Shown: positions 1 to 12,310, counted from the stretch's first letter. The stretch is 64,000 nucleotides of DNA from Hyperoodon ampullatus (GCA_949752795.1 CATKHW010000360.1:248001-312000); one strand, 5' to 3'. Made by a program: numbers and translations. The notes: generated by a model from the letters alone, not told the origin.

Positions 1-1739
1 GCAGCGAGGATCATGTCAAACCCACTATAAAAAGGAATTTCAAAAACAAAACCAAAAAACTGGGAAATTCTTCACAATTCCTTCAGGGTCTCTGATGAAA
101 CCTGGAATGACCCTGTCTACAACGACAGCTGGATGTGGCATAAGGCTGGACAATTGGGACTGAGAGGATTGGTGAGATTGGGTGAGCAAATGCAGACCCT
201 TTAAAGCACAAATGCCTGGCACCCATTCCATGGGTCCCAACTCTCCAGGTTGAAGGGAATATTACTACAGCTGTAACATGTACGGGAAACCTAGAGAACG
301 GACACACTGTGAATAGGAAAGGTTTCTAAAACTCAACGAATACTCCCCCTCCTGGTGCTCCGGTTTGGCTTTCCATCTGCTTTACTATCAACCTCCCAAA
401 TTGGAGAGACAGCCCGTTTAACCTCCTGGTTCGCACACGTTGTCAATTTGGCAGAGGATGAAATGGAAGATGGAGAACCAATGAGAGAGTAGCTGTTAGG
501 CATTTGGACGGGCACATATCACTCTAATTTCCCGGCAGGAAGAAGAATTAACCAAAGTCTCAACCCCCCACCGGGAACCAGCATAGGTCCCGAACGAAAA
601 TTTTGGACTTGCGGTCAGCTCACCAAAAACGAGTTGGAAAATGGAGCTCAGGGGCACAGCAATTCACAAACTGGCCGAGTAATAAAGGACAACTGTCATC
701 CAAAAATCAGTTGAGGGAAGGCAACGAGGCGGACTTGAAAGCGAGGCAGAATAGCAGGAAACAGATTTCAAGAGGTACGTTGGAATCGCCTTTAAAGCAC
801 AGGAAGAGGGGCACAACTTCGACAATGATGCACTTGGCCAAAAAGGGCGTATGCGTTTTCTCCTGAATATATTCAGGAGAAAACGCATACGCCCTTTTTG
901 TCCAAGCAAGCAAGCGGGCAATGCAAATCTGCACTACAAAGAAGTATCACTTCCCACCGGTCAAAAGGGACATCCACAAGATGTGTAAAAACCAGAAAGG
1001 CAAGACAGGCCCTGGAGAACAGGGAGCCTTGTTATGCTGATGCGAGGGATGTAAATTGCCTGCTGCCTCTCTGGAGGAGTGCATTGTGTTCCCTAAAACA
1101 AGTAAAGAACAGAGCTACAGAGCCAAGGGCACTTCCAGTCTAGGGAATATACCTTGGGAAAAATGAAAATCAATAAGACAGAGGCACCCCAAAATTTAGG
1201 GTTGCACTGCTTACAAGAACCTCCACTTGGGTACACTTTAAATGACCCAGGAAATATAAAAATGGTTCAAAAAATTGCGGTACTTACTTAAGTTGGAATA
1301 TACCTCAGCCATGAAATCAATGTCATAAGACCAGTAGCAGCAAAATGCGTGGATTCAGGTACGATGATTCTAAGTGAAATAAGTCACACAGAAAAAGAAA
1401 CTTATCATAAGATATCACTTATGAAGATCCTGTAAACATGGCTACACTTGAACTGAGTTAGAAAAGAGAACAGAGTCTCACATTTAGAAAACACTCTTAT
1501 GCCTGCTTAAGGGGGAAGGAGAGGTGGGGTGATGCATAAAACCAGAGTTTGATATAAGCACAGGTACCGTTCCAAAAACCAACTATGGAATAGAAAATAC
1601 ATACACCTTCCTCAGTGAAAGGGACTGAAAACCCCATATTTCCTGCAGAGGAATATATCTGACTAGTAAGAATCTTAAAACCTATGTATTGATATGTCTC
1701 CTTAAGGGAATCAAGTGTGTCTAGACTGGCATAAACATG
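1..1739 (+). repeat. Satellite A monomer 1 (1739 bp)
   Basis: First full monomer of the A array, phased on the GCAGCGAG string that recurs at 1740 and 3484 (the window happens to open on it). Order inside: A-rich stretch (about 28-60), about 770 bp of sequence I cannot assign, a 74 bp palindrome at 833-906, then an L1-derived part to the end. Monomers 1-3 align over their whole length with scattered substitutions and very few indels, so this is a young, homogenised tandem array. Open frames in it are short and broken in the older monomers, so I call no gene. The unit length resembles the published common cetacean satellite, but I cannot compare sequences here. Confidence 0.93.
833..906. repeat. 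74 bp palindrome in A monomer 1
   Basis: Two 37 bp arms meet without a spacer at 869/870 (centre GAATATATTC). The left arm begins CTTGGCCAAAAAGGGCG and the right arm ends with its reverse complement. The only mismatch is at 901 (T instead of G). It could extrude as a cruciform or fold as a hairpin in RNA. It lies exactly between the unassigned part of the monomer and the L1-derived part. Confidence 0.92.
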
Positions 1740-1775
1740 GCAGCGAGAATCAGCTCAAACCCACTATAAAAGGGA
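907..1775 (+). mobile_element. L1 ORF2 3' end and 3' UTR embedded in satellite A
   Basis: Diverged LINE-1 3' end, sense on +, forming the second half of the monomer. Landmarks in the usual L1 order: AATGCAAATC and TATCACTTCCCACC (about 918-960), GATGTAAATTGCC (about 1048), a GGAATAT..CTCAGCCATGAAAT block (about 1291-1316), AAGTGAAATAAGTCACACAG (about 1371), CATAAGATATCACTTATG (about 1405), then 3' UTR sequence and an A-rich tail running into the next monomer. ORF2 is not readable over any useful length. The same block recurs in every A monomer. Which L1 subfamily it came from needs an alignment. Confidence 0.8.
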
Positions 1776-3483
1776 ATTTCTCAAAGAAACAAACAAAAAA
1801 AAAAACAGGGAAATACTTTAGAGTTCCTTCAGGATATCTGATGAAACCTGGAATGACCCTATCTACAGCGACAGCTGGGTGTGGCATAAGGCTGGACACT
1901 TGGGACTGAGAGGATTGGTGAGATTGGGTGAGCAAACGCAGACCCTTTAAAGCACAAATGCCTGGCACCCATTCCATGGGTCCCAACTCTCCAGGTTGAA
2001 GGGAATATTACTACAGCTATAACATGTACGGGAAACCTAGAGAACGGAGATACTGTGAATACGAAAGGTTTCTAAAACTCAACGAAGTGTCCCTCTCCTG
2101 GTGCTCTGGTTTGGCTTTCCATCTGCTTTACTATCAACCTCCCAACTTGGAGAGACAGCCCCTTTAAGCTCCTGGTTAGCACAGGTTTCCAATTTGGCAG
2201 AGTATGAAAGGGAAGAGGGAGAACCTAAGAGAGTAGCTGTTAGGCATTTGGACGGGAACATATCATTCTAACTTCCCAGCAGGACTAAGAATTAACCAAA
2301 GTCTCAGCACCCCACCGGGAACCAGCATAGGTCCTGAACCAAAATTTTGGACTTGCGGTCAGCTCACAAAAAACGAGTTGAAAAATGGAGCTCAGGGGCA
2401 CAGCAATTCACAAACTTGCAGAGTAATAAAGGACAACTATCGTCCAAAAATCTGTTAAGGGAAGGCAACGAGGCGGACTTGAAAGCGAGGCAGAATACCA
2501 GGAAACAGATTTCAAGAGGTACGTTGGAATCGCCTTTAAAGCACAGGAAGAGGGGCACAACTTCGACAATGATGCACTTGGCCAAAAAGGGCATATGTGT
2601 TTTCTCCTGAATATATTCAGGAGAAAACGCATACGCCCTTTTTGTCCAAGCAAGCAAGCGGGCATTGCAAATCTGCACTACAAAGAAGTATCACTTCCCA
2701 CCGGTCAAAAGGGACATCCACAAGATGTGTAAAAACCAGAAAGGCAAGACAGGCCCTGGAGAACAGGGAGCCTTGTTATGCTGATGCGAGGGATGTAAAT
2801 TGCCAGCTGCCTCTCTGGAGGAGTGCATTGTGTTCTCTAAAACAAGTAAAGAACAGAGCTACAGAGCCAAGGGCACTTCCAGTCTAGGGAATATACCTTG
2901 GGAAAACTGAAAATCAATAAGACAGAGGCACCCCAAAATTTAGGGCTGCACTGCTTACAAGAACCTCCACTTGGGTACACTTTAAATGACGCAGGAAATA
3001 TAAAAATGGTTCAACAAATTGCGGTACTTACTTAAGTTGGAATATACCTCAGCCATGAAATCAATGTCATAAGACCAGTAGCAGCAAAATGGGTGGATTC
3101 AGGTACGATGATTCTAAGTGAAATAAGTCACACAGAAAAAGAAACTTATCATAAGATATCACTTATGAAGATCCTGTAAACATGGCTACACTTGAACTGA
3201 GTTAGAAAAGAGAACAGAGTCTCACATTTAGAAAACACTCTTATGCCTGCTTAAAGGGGAAGGAGAGGTGGGCTGATGCATAAAACCAGAGTTTGATATA
3301 AGCACAGGTACCGTTCCAAAAACCAATTATGGAATAGAAAATACATACACCTTCCTCAGTGAAAGGGACTGAAAACCCCATATTTCCTGCAGAGGAATAT
3401 ATCTGACTAGTAAGAATCTTAAAACCTATGTATTGATATGTCTCCGTAAGGGAATCAAGTTTGTCTAGGCTGGCATAAACATG
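1740..3483 (+). repeat. Satellite A monomer 2 (1744 bp)
   Basis: Full monomer, same internal order as monomer 1. The A-rich stretch near 1785-1806 is longer than in monomer 1. The palindrome at 2577-2650 has three arm mismatches. Near-identity to monomer 1 in the last 900 bp suggests recent duplication or conversion between neighbours. Confidence 0.93.
2577..2650. repeat. Palindrome in A monomer 2
   Basis: Centre at 2613/2614. The left arm reads GGGCATATGTG where the right arm implies GGGCGTATGCG, and the right arm keeps the same T-for-G as monomer 1 near its outer end, giving three mismatches over 37 pairs. Confidence 0.88.
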
Positions 3484-5228
3484 GCAGCGAGAATCAGCTC
3501 AAACCCACTATAAAAGGGAATTTCTCAAAGAAACAAACAAAAAAAAAAACAGGGAAATACTTTAGAGTTCCTTCAGGATATCTGATGAAACCTGGAATGA
3601 CCCTATCTACAGCGACAGCTGGGTGTGGCATAAGGCTGGACACTTGGGACTGAGAGGATCGGTGAGATTAGGTGAGCAAATGCAGACCATTTAAAGCAAT
3701 AATTCATGGCACCCATTCCTTGGGTCCCAACTCTCCAGGATGAAGGGAATATTACTACAGCTATAACATGTACGGGAAACCTAGAGAACAGACACACTGT
3801 GAATACGAAAGGTTTCTAAACCTCAAAGAATAGTCCCTCTCCTGGTGCTCCGGTTTCACTTTCCATCTGCTTAACTATCAATCTCCCAAATTGGAGAGAC
3901 AGCCCCTTTAACCTCCTGGCTCGTACATTTTGCCAATTTGGCAGAGGATGAAAGGGAAGAGGGAGAACCAATGAGAGAGTAGCTGTTAGGCATCTGGACG
4001 GGAACATATCACTCTAACTTCCCGGCAGGAAGAAGAATTAACCAAAGTCTCAGCCCCCCACCGGGAACCAGCATAGACCCTGAACCAAAATTTTGGACTT
4101 GAGCTCAGCTCACAAAAAAACGAGTTGAAAAATGGAGCTCAGGGGCACAGCAATTCACAAACTGGCAGAGTAGTAAAGGAAAACTATTGTCCAAAAATCT
4201 GTTGAGGGAAGGCAACGAGGTGGACTTGAAAGCTAGGCAGAATAGCAAGAAACAGATTTCAAGAGGTACGTTGGAATCGCCTTTAAAGCACAGGAAGAGG
4301 GGCACAACTTCAACAATGGTACACTTGGGCAAAAAGGGCGTATGCGTTTTCTCCTGAATATATTCAGGAGAAAACGCATATGCCCTTTTTGGCCAAGCAA
4401 GCAAGCGTGAAATGCAAATCTGCACTACAAAGAAGTATCACTTCTAACCGGTTAAAGGGGCATCGACAAACTGTGCAAAATCCAGAAAGGCAAGACCGGC
4501 CCTGGAGAACAGGGAGCTTTGTTATGCTGATGGGCAGGATGTAAATTGCCAACTGCCTCTCTGGAGGAGTGTATTGTGTTCCCTAAAACAAGTAAACAAC
4601 AGAGCTACAGAGCCATGGGCACTTCCATTCTAGGGAATATACCTTGGGAAAACTGAAAATCAATAAGACAGAGCCACCCCAAAATTTAGGGCTGCACTGC
4701 TTACAAGGACCTCAACTTGGGTACACCTTAAATATCCCAGGAAATATAAAAATGGTTCAAAAAATTGTGGTACTTCCGTACGATGGAATATCCCTCAGCC
4801 ATGAAATCAATGTCATAAGACCAGTAGCAGCAAAATGGGTGGATTCAGGTACGATGATTCTAAGTGAAATAAGTCACAGAGAAAAAGAACTTATCATAAG
4901 ATATCACTTATGAAGATCCTGTAAACATGGCTACACTTGAACTCAGTTAGGAAAGAGAACAGAGTCGCACATTTAGAAAACACTCTTATGGCTGCTTAAG
5001 GGGGTAGGAGAGTTGGGGTGATGCATAAAACCAGAGTTTGATATAAGCACAGGTACCGTTCCAAAAACCAACTAAGGAATAGACAAGACCTACACATTCC
5101 TCAGTGAAAGGGACGCAAAACCCCATATTTCCCACAAAGGAATATATCTGACTAGTAAGAATCTTAAAACCTATGTATTGATATGTCTCCATAAGGGAAT
5201 CAAGTGTGTCTACACTGGCATAAACATG
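3484..5228 (+). repeat. Satellite A monomer 3 (1745 bp)
   Basis: Full monomer. From about 4440 onward it reads more like the right-hand array (for example AATATCCCAGGAAATAT at about 4733 and a TACGATGG block at about 4778) than like monomers 1-2, so adjacent monomers here are not each other's closest relatives throughout. Palindrome at 4324-4397. Confidence 0.92.
4324..4397. repeat. Palindrome in A monomer 3
   Basis: Centre at 4360/4361. Two arm mismatches: TTGGGC on the outer left, and CATATGCCC on the right where the left arm keeps GGGCG. Confidence 0.88.
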
Positions 5229-6855
5229 GCAGCGTAATCAGCTCAAACCCACTATAAAAAGGAATTACAAAAACTAAACAAAACTAAAATGGAAATTCTT
5301 TACAATTCCTTCATGGTCTCTGATGAAACCTGGAATTACCCTATCTACAATGACAGCTGGATATGGCATAAGTCTGGACACTTGGGACTGAGAGGATTGG
5401 TGAGATTGGGTGAGCAAATGCAGACCCTTTAAAGCAATAATGCGTGGCACCCATTCCATGCGTCCCAATTCTCCAGGTTGAAGGGAATATTACTACAGAT
5501 ATAACATGTACGGGAAACCTAGAGCATGGACACACTGTGAATACGAAAGGTTTCTAAAACTCAACGAATAGTCCCTCTCCTGGTGCTCCGGTTTCACTTT
5601 CCAACTGCTTTACTATCAATCTCCCAACTTGGAGAGACAGCCCCTTTAAGCTACTGGTTCGCACAGGATACCAGTTTGGCTGAGGATGAAAGTGAAGAGG
5701 GAGAACCAATGAGAGAGTAGCTGTTAGGCATTTGGACGGGCAAATGTCAATCCAATTTCCCAGCAGGAAGAAGAATTAACCAAAGTCTCAGCGCCCCATC
5801 GGAAACCAGTATAGGTCCTGAACCAAAATTTTGGACTTGCGGTCACCTCACAAAAAACGAGTAGAATAATGGAGCTCAGGGGCACAGCAATTCACAAACT
5901 GGCAGAGTAATAAAGGACAACTATCGTCCAAAAATCTGGTGAGGGAAGGCAACGAGGCAGACATGAAAGCGAGGCAGAATACCAGGAAACAGATTTCAAG
6001 AGGTACGTTGGAATCGCGTTTGAAGCACAGAAAGAGGGGCAAAATTTCTAAAATGATGCACTTGGCCAAATAGAGCGTATGTGTTTTCTCATGAATATAT
6101 TCAGGAGAAAACGCATACGCCCTTTTTGGCCAAGCAAGCAGGCGGGCAATGAAAATCTGCACTACAAAGAAGTATCACTTTCCACAGGTCTAAAAGGGAC
6201 ATCCTCAAAATGTGTAAAAACCAGAAAGGCAAAACAGGCCCTGGAGAACAGGGAGTCTTGTTATGCTGATGGACGGGATGTAAATTGCCACCTGCCTCTC
6301 TGGATGAGTGCATTGTGTTCCCTAAAACAAGTAAACAACAGAGCTACAGAGCCAAGGGCACTTCCAGTCTAGGGAATATACCTTGGGAAACCTGAAAATC
6401 AATAAGACAGAGCCACCCCAAAATTTAGGGCTTCACTGCTTACAAAAACCTCAACTTGGGTACACCTTAAATATCCCAGGAAATATAAAAATGGTTCAAA
6501 AAATTGTGGTACTTCCGTACGATGGAATATCCCTCAGCCATGCAATCAATGGCATAAGACCAGTAGCAGCAAAATGAGGTTGATGAGGTATGATGCTTCT
6601 AAGTGAAGTAAGTCACACAGAAAAAGAAACTTATATTAAGATATCACTTATGAAGATCCTGTAAACATGGCTACTCTTGAACTCAGTTAGGAAAGAGAAC
6701 AGAGTCTCACATTTGGAAAACACTCTTATGCCTGCTTAAGGGGGAAAGAGAGGTGGGGTGATGCATAAAATCAGAGTTTGATATAAGCACAGGTACCGTT
6801 CCAAAAACAAACTATGGAATAGACAAGACCTACACCTTCCTCAGTGAAAGGGACT
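5229..6855 (+). repeat. Satellite A monomer 4, truncated at 3' end
   Basis: Follows the monomer register until the 3' UTR block CCTTCCTCAGTGAAAGGGACT, where other monomers continue with CAAAACCCC. Here the sequence changes abruptly at 6855/6857 into the start of array B. About 115 bp of the monomer are missing. Palindrome at 6061-6134. Confidence 0.9.
6061..6134. repeat. Palindrome in A monomer 4
   Basis: Centre at 6097/6098. Four mismatches, all readable as changes on the left arm (CAAATAGAGCG, TATGTG and CTCATGAATA), while the right arm keeps the array consensus. Confidence 0.85.
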
Positions 6856-7555
6856 TGAGGCATCTGTGAGTAACCGTGAGCTGAGCCCCAGGCCAGCTGC
6901 TGTTGAACTTTTCCCACCCTTCCCAGGTAAAACACCTGAATATGTACAAGGCCTTGAAAGCCTAGAGGAAGGGCCGTGGAGCCACACCAGCGACAGCACG
7001 CAGGCCAACTTGGTGCCTGCAGGCCAGCCAGGATGGTCCTGGCCCTGGGCGCTCTTCTGGAAGCTTTCCATTGCCCTGCCTGAGATACCCCTCCTCTCCC
7101 GGCCCCACTGATTTTTTCATTTCACCTCGGTCCGGAGAGAAATTCCAGCGGAAGTTATGGGTGCCACATCCTCTTCTTTACAGGTGGCAGCCTGGCAACT
7201 CCTGCAGAAAGTCCAGCAGAGACCCACTCACACAGGGCCACCCACAAAGCCATGGCCCCTCACTGCCTCCCACCAGCACAGCCCCGAGACTGCTGACGGG
7301 GCAGAGAATATGGAGTCAGGCACAGCTTCAGGGGCTATTGCTGCCTGCAGCGCTGTTTATATTGACCTCAACCCAGGCACAACTGGGGAGGGCCGGCCAG
7401 CAGGGTCAGGCTACCCAGGTCAGCTAATCCGCAGCCTTCAGGGAACCACATTGTTGAAAATGGACCTCGCTAAGGCAGAATAGAAGCCAAGGAATAAAAG
7501 GACACAATGCCATTTGCAGCACCATAGGTGTGTCTAGAGGTAATCACGTGACTTG

Positions 7556-7951
7556 TAGTAAGTCAGAAAGTGAAAGACACATATCATATCATATCTCTTA
7601 TAGGTTTGACCGAAAAATGGATACCAGGGCAGATATTTCCACGGAGAAGGGCAATCACAGATTCATTCAACAAACTTATGGTTCACCAATGGAAAGGTGT
7701 GAGGATTGGTTTCATTATGATATTGGGGTTAACAGACATATACAAACACAGGTGACATATATAATCACCAAAGACCTACAGAATACCAAGAGAAGACCAC
7801 TCAACATTCTGTCATAAGGTACATGGGAAAAGGATCCCAGGAAGTACATACATATGTATATGTGTAAAAGAACCACATCTTCCACACCTACAACAAGCCA
7901 AACATTGTAATCAAATTTGCTGTAATAAAAAATAAAAAATTAAATTAAAAA
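7556..7951 (+). mobile_element. Old L1 3' UTR fragment in B unit 1
   Basis: Starts at GTAAGTCAGAAAGTGAAAGA, passes CAAACTTATGGTTCACCAAT and GGGGTTAACAGACATATAC, and ends at ACATTGTAATCAAATTTGC followed by an A-rich tail with AATAAAAAATAAAA. This is the order of a cetartiodactyl-type L1 3' UTR in sense orientation, clearly older than the second L1 piece in the same unit. It recurs at the same offset (about 700-1095) in units 2-7. Confidence 0.8.
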
Positions 7952-8321
7952 CACGAAGAAGATGTAGTGAGACAAACTTGAGGGGCTTTCTCCTGGCACA
8001 TTCCATTCTAAATTCCAATCTAGAACACGACTTCCATTGAGGCTCTGTTGCCCCAGTAACCAGATTTGGTAAGGGAGAACTGCTGCCACCTTGTGGCCGT
8101 TTCACACAACAGCAGCTTTAATCCCAGCACTAATGGTCAGTTGATATTCAAAATCATTGCAGGCCTGTAAATGACACCTGCCCTGAAAACAAATCCTGGG
8201 TTCATATATCGACCAAAAAATTCAAAGGACGTCCATATTTGAAAACGACAGTTTCAAAAGGCATATTTTACACACATTAGTGTTCTGCTTCTTTTTCTTT
8301 CTTTCTTTTTTTGTTAAAAAA
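7952..8321 (+). other. Unique spacer and polypyrimidine tract in B unit 1
   Basis: Sequence of unknown origin between the two L1 fragments. It ends in a TTCTTTTTCTTTCTTTCTTT run and an A run immediately before the younger L1. No open frame or known repeat recognised. Both inferred recent crossovers in array B fall near the 3' end of this spacer (see findings). Confidence 0.7.
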
Positions 8322-9292
8322 ACGGAATGGCAAAAAGCATCCTTCAGAATGGGCGAAAATATTTGCAAACGAATCAATGGACAAAGGATTAATCTCCAAT
8401 ATATATAAAGAGCTCATGCAGCTTAATATTAAAAAAACAAACAACCCAATACAAAAATGGGCAGAAGATCTAAAGAGACGTTACTTCAAAGAAGACACAG
8501 AGACGGCCAAGACGCACATGAAAAGCTGCTCAACATCACTAATTATTAGAGAAATGCAAATCAAAACTACAATGAGGTATCACCTCACACCTGTTAGAAT
8601 CGGCATCATCAGAAAATCTACAAACAACGAATTCTGGGGAGGGTGTGGACAAAAGGATCCCTCTTCCACTAGTGGTGGAAATGTAAATTGATACAGTCAC
8701 GATGGAGAAGAGTATGGAGTTTCCTTAAAAAAACTAGAAATAGAATTACCATATGATCCAGCAATCCCAATTCTGGGCATATACCCAGAGAAAACCATAA
8801 ATCAAAAAGGCACATTCACCACAATGCTCATTTCAGCACTATTTACGATAGCCAGGTAATGGAAGCAACCTAAATACCCACAGACAGACGAATGGATAAA
8901 GATGTGGTACATATATAAAATGGAATATTACTCAGCCATAAGAAGGAATGAAAGTGGGTCATTTATAGAGATGTCGATGGATCTAGAGACTGTCATACAG
9001 AATGAAGTAAGTCAGAAAGAGAAAAACAAATATTGTATATTAATGCATATATGTGGAACCTAGAAAAATGGTACAGATGAACTGCTTTGCAGGGAAGAAA
9101 TAGAGACACAGAGGTAGAGAACACACGTATGGACACCAAGTGTGGGAAGCCATGGGTTGGTGGTGGTGGGATGAGTTGGGAGATTGGGATTGACCTGTAT
9201 ACATGTATATGCATAAAATACATAACTAATAATAACCTGCTGTATAAAAAAATAAATAAAATTAAATTTCAAAATTTTAAAAAATAAAACTT
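8322..9292 (+). mobile_element. 5'-truncated L1, ORF2 C-terminus and 3' UTR, in B unit 1
   Basis: Sense L1. The ORF2 C-terminal part is open at 8311-8691 with the family-typical [18 protein letters not shown] and RYHLTPVR segments. A tga in the reading frame at 8689-8691 interrupts it. The next conserved stretch (ELPYDPAIP at about 8743, GIYPEKT, then SALFTIA and MEYYSA) lies in another frame and contains a further stop, so the protein is dead. The 3' UTR passes CAGGGAAGAAATAGAGACAC and AACCTGCTGTATA, then an A-rich tail. No convincing target-site duplication seen. Confidence 0.9.
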
Positions 9293-9583
9293 AAAAATAA
9301 AACAGAAAAAAGTTCTTCCCTTCACACAGATGTATTTATATGAATGAATTATTTCCATGCTTATATCTATAAATACATAAAAGAGGAATAAAATCTAACT
9401 TGAACCAAAAAAGAAAAAAAAAAACCTGAACCCACCAGTTATACAGAGGAAAACACTATCAGGGCACTTGCTCCAGCGGTAAACAATTCTGAAATTGGTC
9501 AGAGGTGGGGAATCATCTCCCATACAGCCAGCAGCCCACTCCTATGCAAAGAGCGTCCTCATTGCAATGGTGGGGGCCATTCC

Positions 9584-12310
9584 GAGGCATCTGTGAGTAA
9601 CCGTGACATGAGCCACAGGCCAGATGCCTTTGAACTTTTCCCACCCTTCCCAGGTAAAACACCTGAATATGTACAAGGGCTTGAAAGCCTAGAGGAAGGG
9701 CCGTGGAGCCACACCAGCGACAGCACGCAGGCCAACTTGGTGCCTGCAGGCCAGCCAGGATGGTCCTGGCCCTGGGCGCTCTTCTGGAAGCTTTCCATTG
9801 CCCTGCCTGAGATACCCCTCCTCTCCCGGCCCCACTGATTTTTTCATTTCACCTCGGTCCGGAGAGAAATTCCAGCGGAAGTTATGGGTGCCACATCCTC
9901 TTCTTTACAGGTGGCAGCCTGGCAACTCCTGCAGAAAGTCCAGCAGAGACCCACTCACACAGGGCCACCCACAAAGCCATGGCCCCTCACTGCCTCCCAC
10001 CAGCACAGCCCCGAGACTGCTGACGGGGCAGAGAATATGGAGTCAGGCACAGCTTCAGGGGCTATTGCTGCCTGCAGCGCTGTTTATATTGACCTCAACC
10101 CAGGCACAACTGGGGAGGGCCGGCCAGCAGGGTCAGGCTACCCAGGTCAGCTAATCCGCAGCCCTCAGGGAACCACATTGTTGAAAATGGACCTCGCTAA
10201 GGCAGAATAGAAGCCAAGGAATAAAAGGACACAATGCCATTTGCAGCACCATAGGTGTGTCTAGAGGTAATCACGTGACTTGTAGTAAGTCAGAAAGTGA
10301 AAGACACATATCATATCATATCTCTTATAGGTTTGACCGAAAAATGGATACCAGGGCAGATATTTCCACGGAGAAGGGCAATCACAGATTCATTCAACAA
10401 ACTTATGGTTCACCAATGGAAAGGTGTGAGGATTGGTTTCATTATGATATTGGGGTTAACAGACATATACAAACACAGGTGACATATATAATCACCAAAG
10501 ACCTACAGAATACCAAGAGAAGACCACTCAACATTCTGTCATAAGGTACATGGGAAAAGGATCCCAGGAAGTACATACATATGTATATGTGTAAAAGAAC
10601 CACATCTTCCACACCTACAACAAGCCAAACATTGTAATCAAATTTGCTGTAATAAAAAATAAAAAATTAAATTAAAAACACGAAGAAGATGTAGTGAGAC
10701 AAACTTGAGGGGCTTTCTCCTGGCACATTCCATTCTAAATTCCAATCTAGAACACGACTTCCATTGAGGCTCTGTTGCCCCAGTAACCAGATTTGGTAAG
10801 GGAGAACTGCTGCCAGCTTGTGGCCGTTTCACACAACAGCAGCTTTAATCCCAGCGCTAAGGGTCAGTTGATATTCAAAATCATTGCAGGCCTGTAAATG
10901 ACACCTGCCCTGAAAACAAATCCTGGGTTCATATATCGACCAAAAAATTCAAAAGACGTCCATATTTCAAAACGACAGTTTCAAAAGGCATATTTTACAC
11001 ACATTAGAGTTCTGCTTCTTTTTCTTTCTTTCTTTTTTTGTTAAAAAAACGGAATGGCAAAAAGCATCCTTCAGAATGGGCGAAAATATTTGCAAACGAA
11101 TCAATGGACAAAGGATTAATCTCCAATATATATAAAGAGCTCATGCAGCTTAATATTAAAAAAACAAACAACCCAATACAAAAATGGGCAGAAGATCTAA
11201 AGAGACGTTACTTCAAAGAAGACACAGAGACGGCCAAGACGCACATGAAAAGCTGCTCAACATCACTAATTATTAGAGAAATGCAAATCAAAACTACAAT
11301 GAGGTATCACCTCACACCTGTTAGAATCGGCATCATCAGAAAATCTACAAACAACGAATTCTGGGGAGGGTGTGGACAAAAGGATCCCTCTTCCACTAGT
11401 GGTGGAAATGTAAATTGATACAGTCACGATGGAGAAGAGTATGGAGTTTCCTTAAAAAAACTAGAAATAGAATTACCATATGATCCAGCAATCCCACTTC
11501 TGGGCATATATCCAGAGAAAACCATAAATCAAAAAGGCACATTCACCACAATGCTCATTTCAGCACTATTTACGATAGCCAGGTAATGGAAGCAACCTAA
11601 ATACCCACAGACAGACGAATGGATAAAGATGTGGTACATATATAAAATGGAATATTACTCAGCCATAAGAAGGAATGAAAGTGGGTCATTTATAGAGACG
11701 TCGATGGATCTAGAGACTGTCATACAGAATGAAGTAAGTCAGAAAGAGAAAAACAAATATTGTATATTAATGCATATATGTGGAACCTAGAAAAATGGTA
11801 CAGATGAACTGCTTTGCAGGGAAGAAATAGAGACACAGAGGTAGAGAACACACGTATGGACACCAAGTGTGGGAAGCCATGGGTTGGTGGTGGTGGGATG
11901 AGTTGGGAGATTGGGATTGACCTGTATACATGTATATGCATAAAATACATAACTAATAATAACCTGCTGTATAAAAAAATAAATAAAATTAAACTTCAAA
12001 ATTTTAAAAAATAAAACTTAAAAATAAAACAGAAAAAAGTTCTTCCCTTCACACAGATGTATTTATATGAATGAATTATTTCCATGCTTATATCTATAAA
12101 TACATAAAAGAGGAATAAAATCTAACTTGTACCAAAAAAGAAAAAAAAAAACCTGAACCCACCAGTTATACAGAGGAAAACACTATCAGGGCACTTGCTC
12201 CAGCGGTAAACAATTCTGAAATTGGTCAGAGGTGGGGAATCATCTCCCATACAGCCAGCAGCCCACTCCTATGCAAAGAGCGTCCTCATTGCAATGGTGG
12301 GGGCCATTCC
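9584..12310 (+). repeat. Array B unit 2 (2727 bp)
   Basis: Same map as unit 1. Its GC-rich half matches unit 3 (both read GTGACATGAGCCACAGG at about 9602), while its L1 half matches unit 1 (identical 126-codon ORF2 frame at 11038-11418). This chimeric relationship marks a recent register-shifted duplication. Confidence 0.93.
11049..12019 (+). mobile_element. L1 3' end in B unit 2
   Basis: Copy of the L1 fragment of unit 1 with only a few substitutions (for example ATTAAACTTC near 11990). The ORF2 frame is open from 11038 to 11418, then broken at the same place as in unit 1. Confidence 0.9.

Larger units (their letters stand above)
6857..9583 (+). repeat. Array B unit 1 (2727 bp)
   Basis: First unit of a 2.73 kb tandem array, phased on GAGGCATCTGTGAGTAA. 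Map: GC-rich segment 6857-7510; old L1 3' UTR 7556-7951; unique spacer 7952-8285; polypyrimidine plus A tract 8286-8321; L1 ORF2 end and 3' UTR 8322-9292; AT-rich then mixed sequence 9293-9583. It is very close to units 2 and 3. In the first 60 bp it keeps GTGAGCTGAGCC, which unit 4 shares and units 2-3 do not. I do not recognise the GC-rich segment. It has overlapping open frames of 81-118 codons in two registers but no domain I can name. Confidence 0.93.

Noticed and set aside
7190..7480. Possible retroviral dUTPase or protease in the GC-rich segment of B
   Set aside because: A loose likeness around AVYIDLNPG did not hold through the conserved motifs of that family.
8993..9272. Minus-strand frames of 70-76 codons in each B unit
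   Set aside because: They lie antisense to the L1 ORF2 end and 3' UTR.
9062..9300. Target-site duplication around the B-unit L1
   Set aside because: The pyrimidine tract and A-rich tail obscure the ends and no matching direct repeat was convincing.
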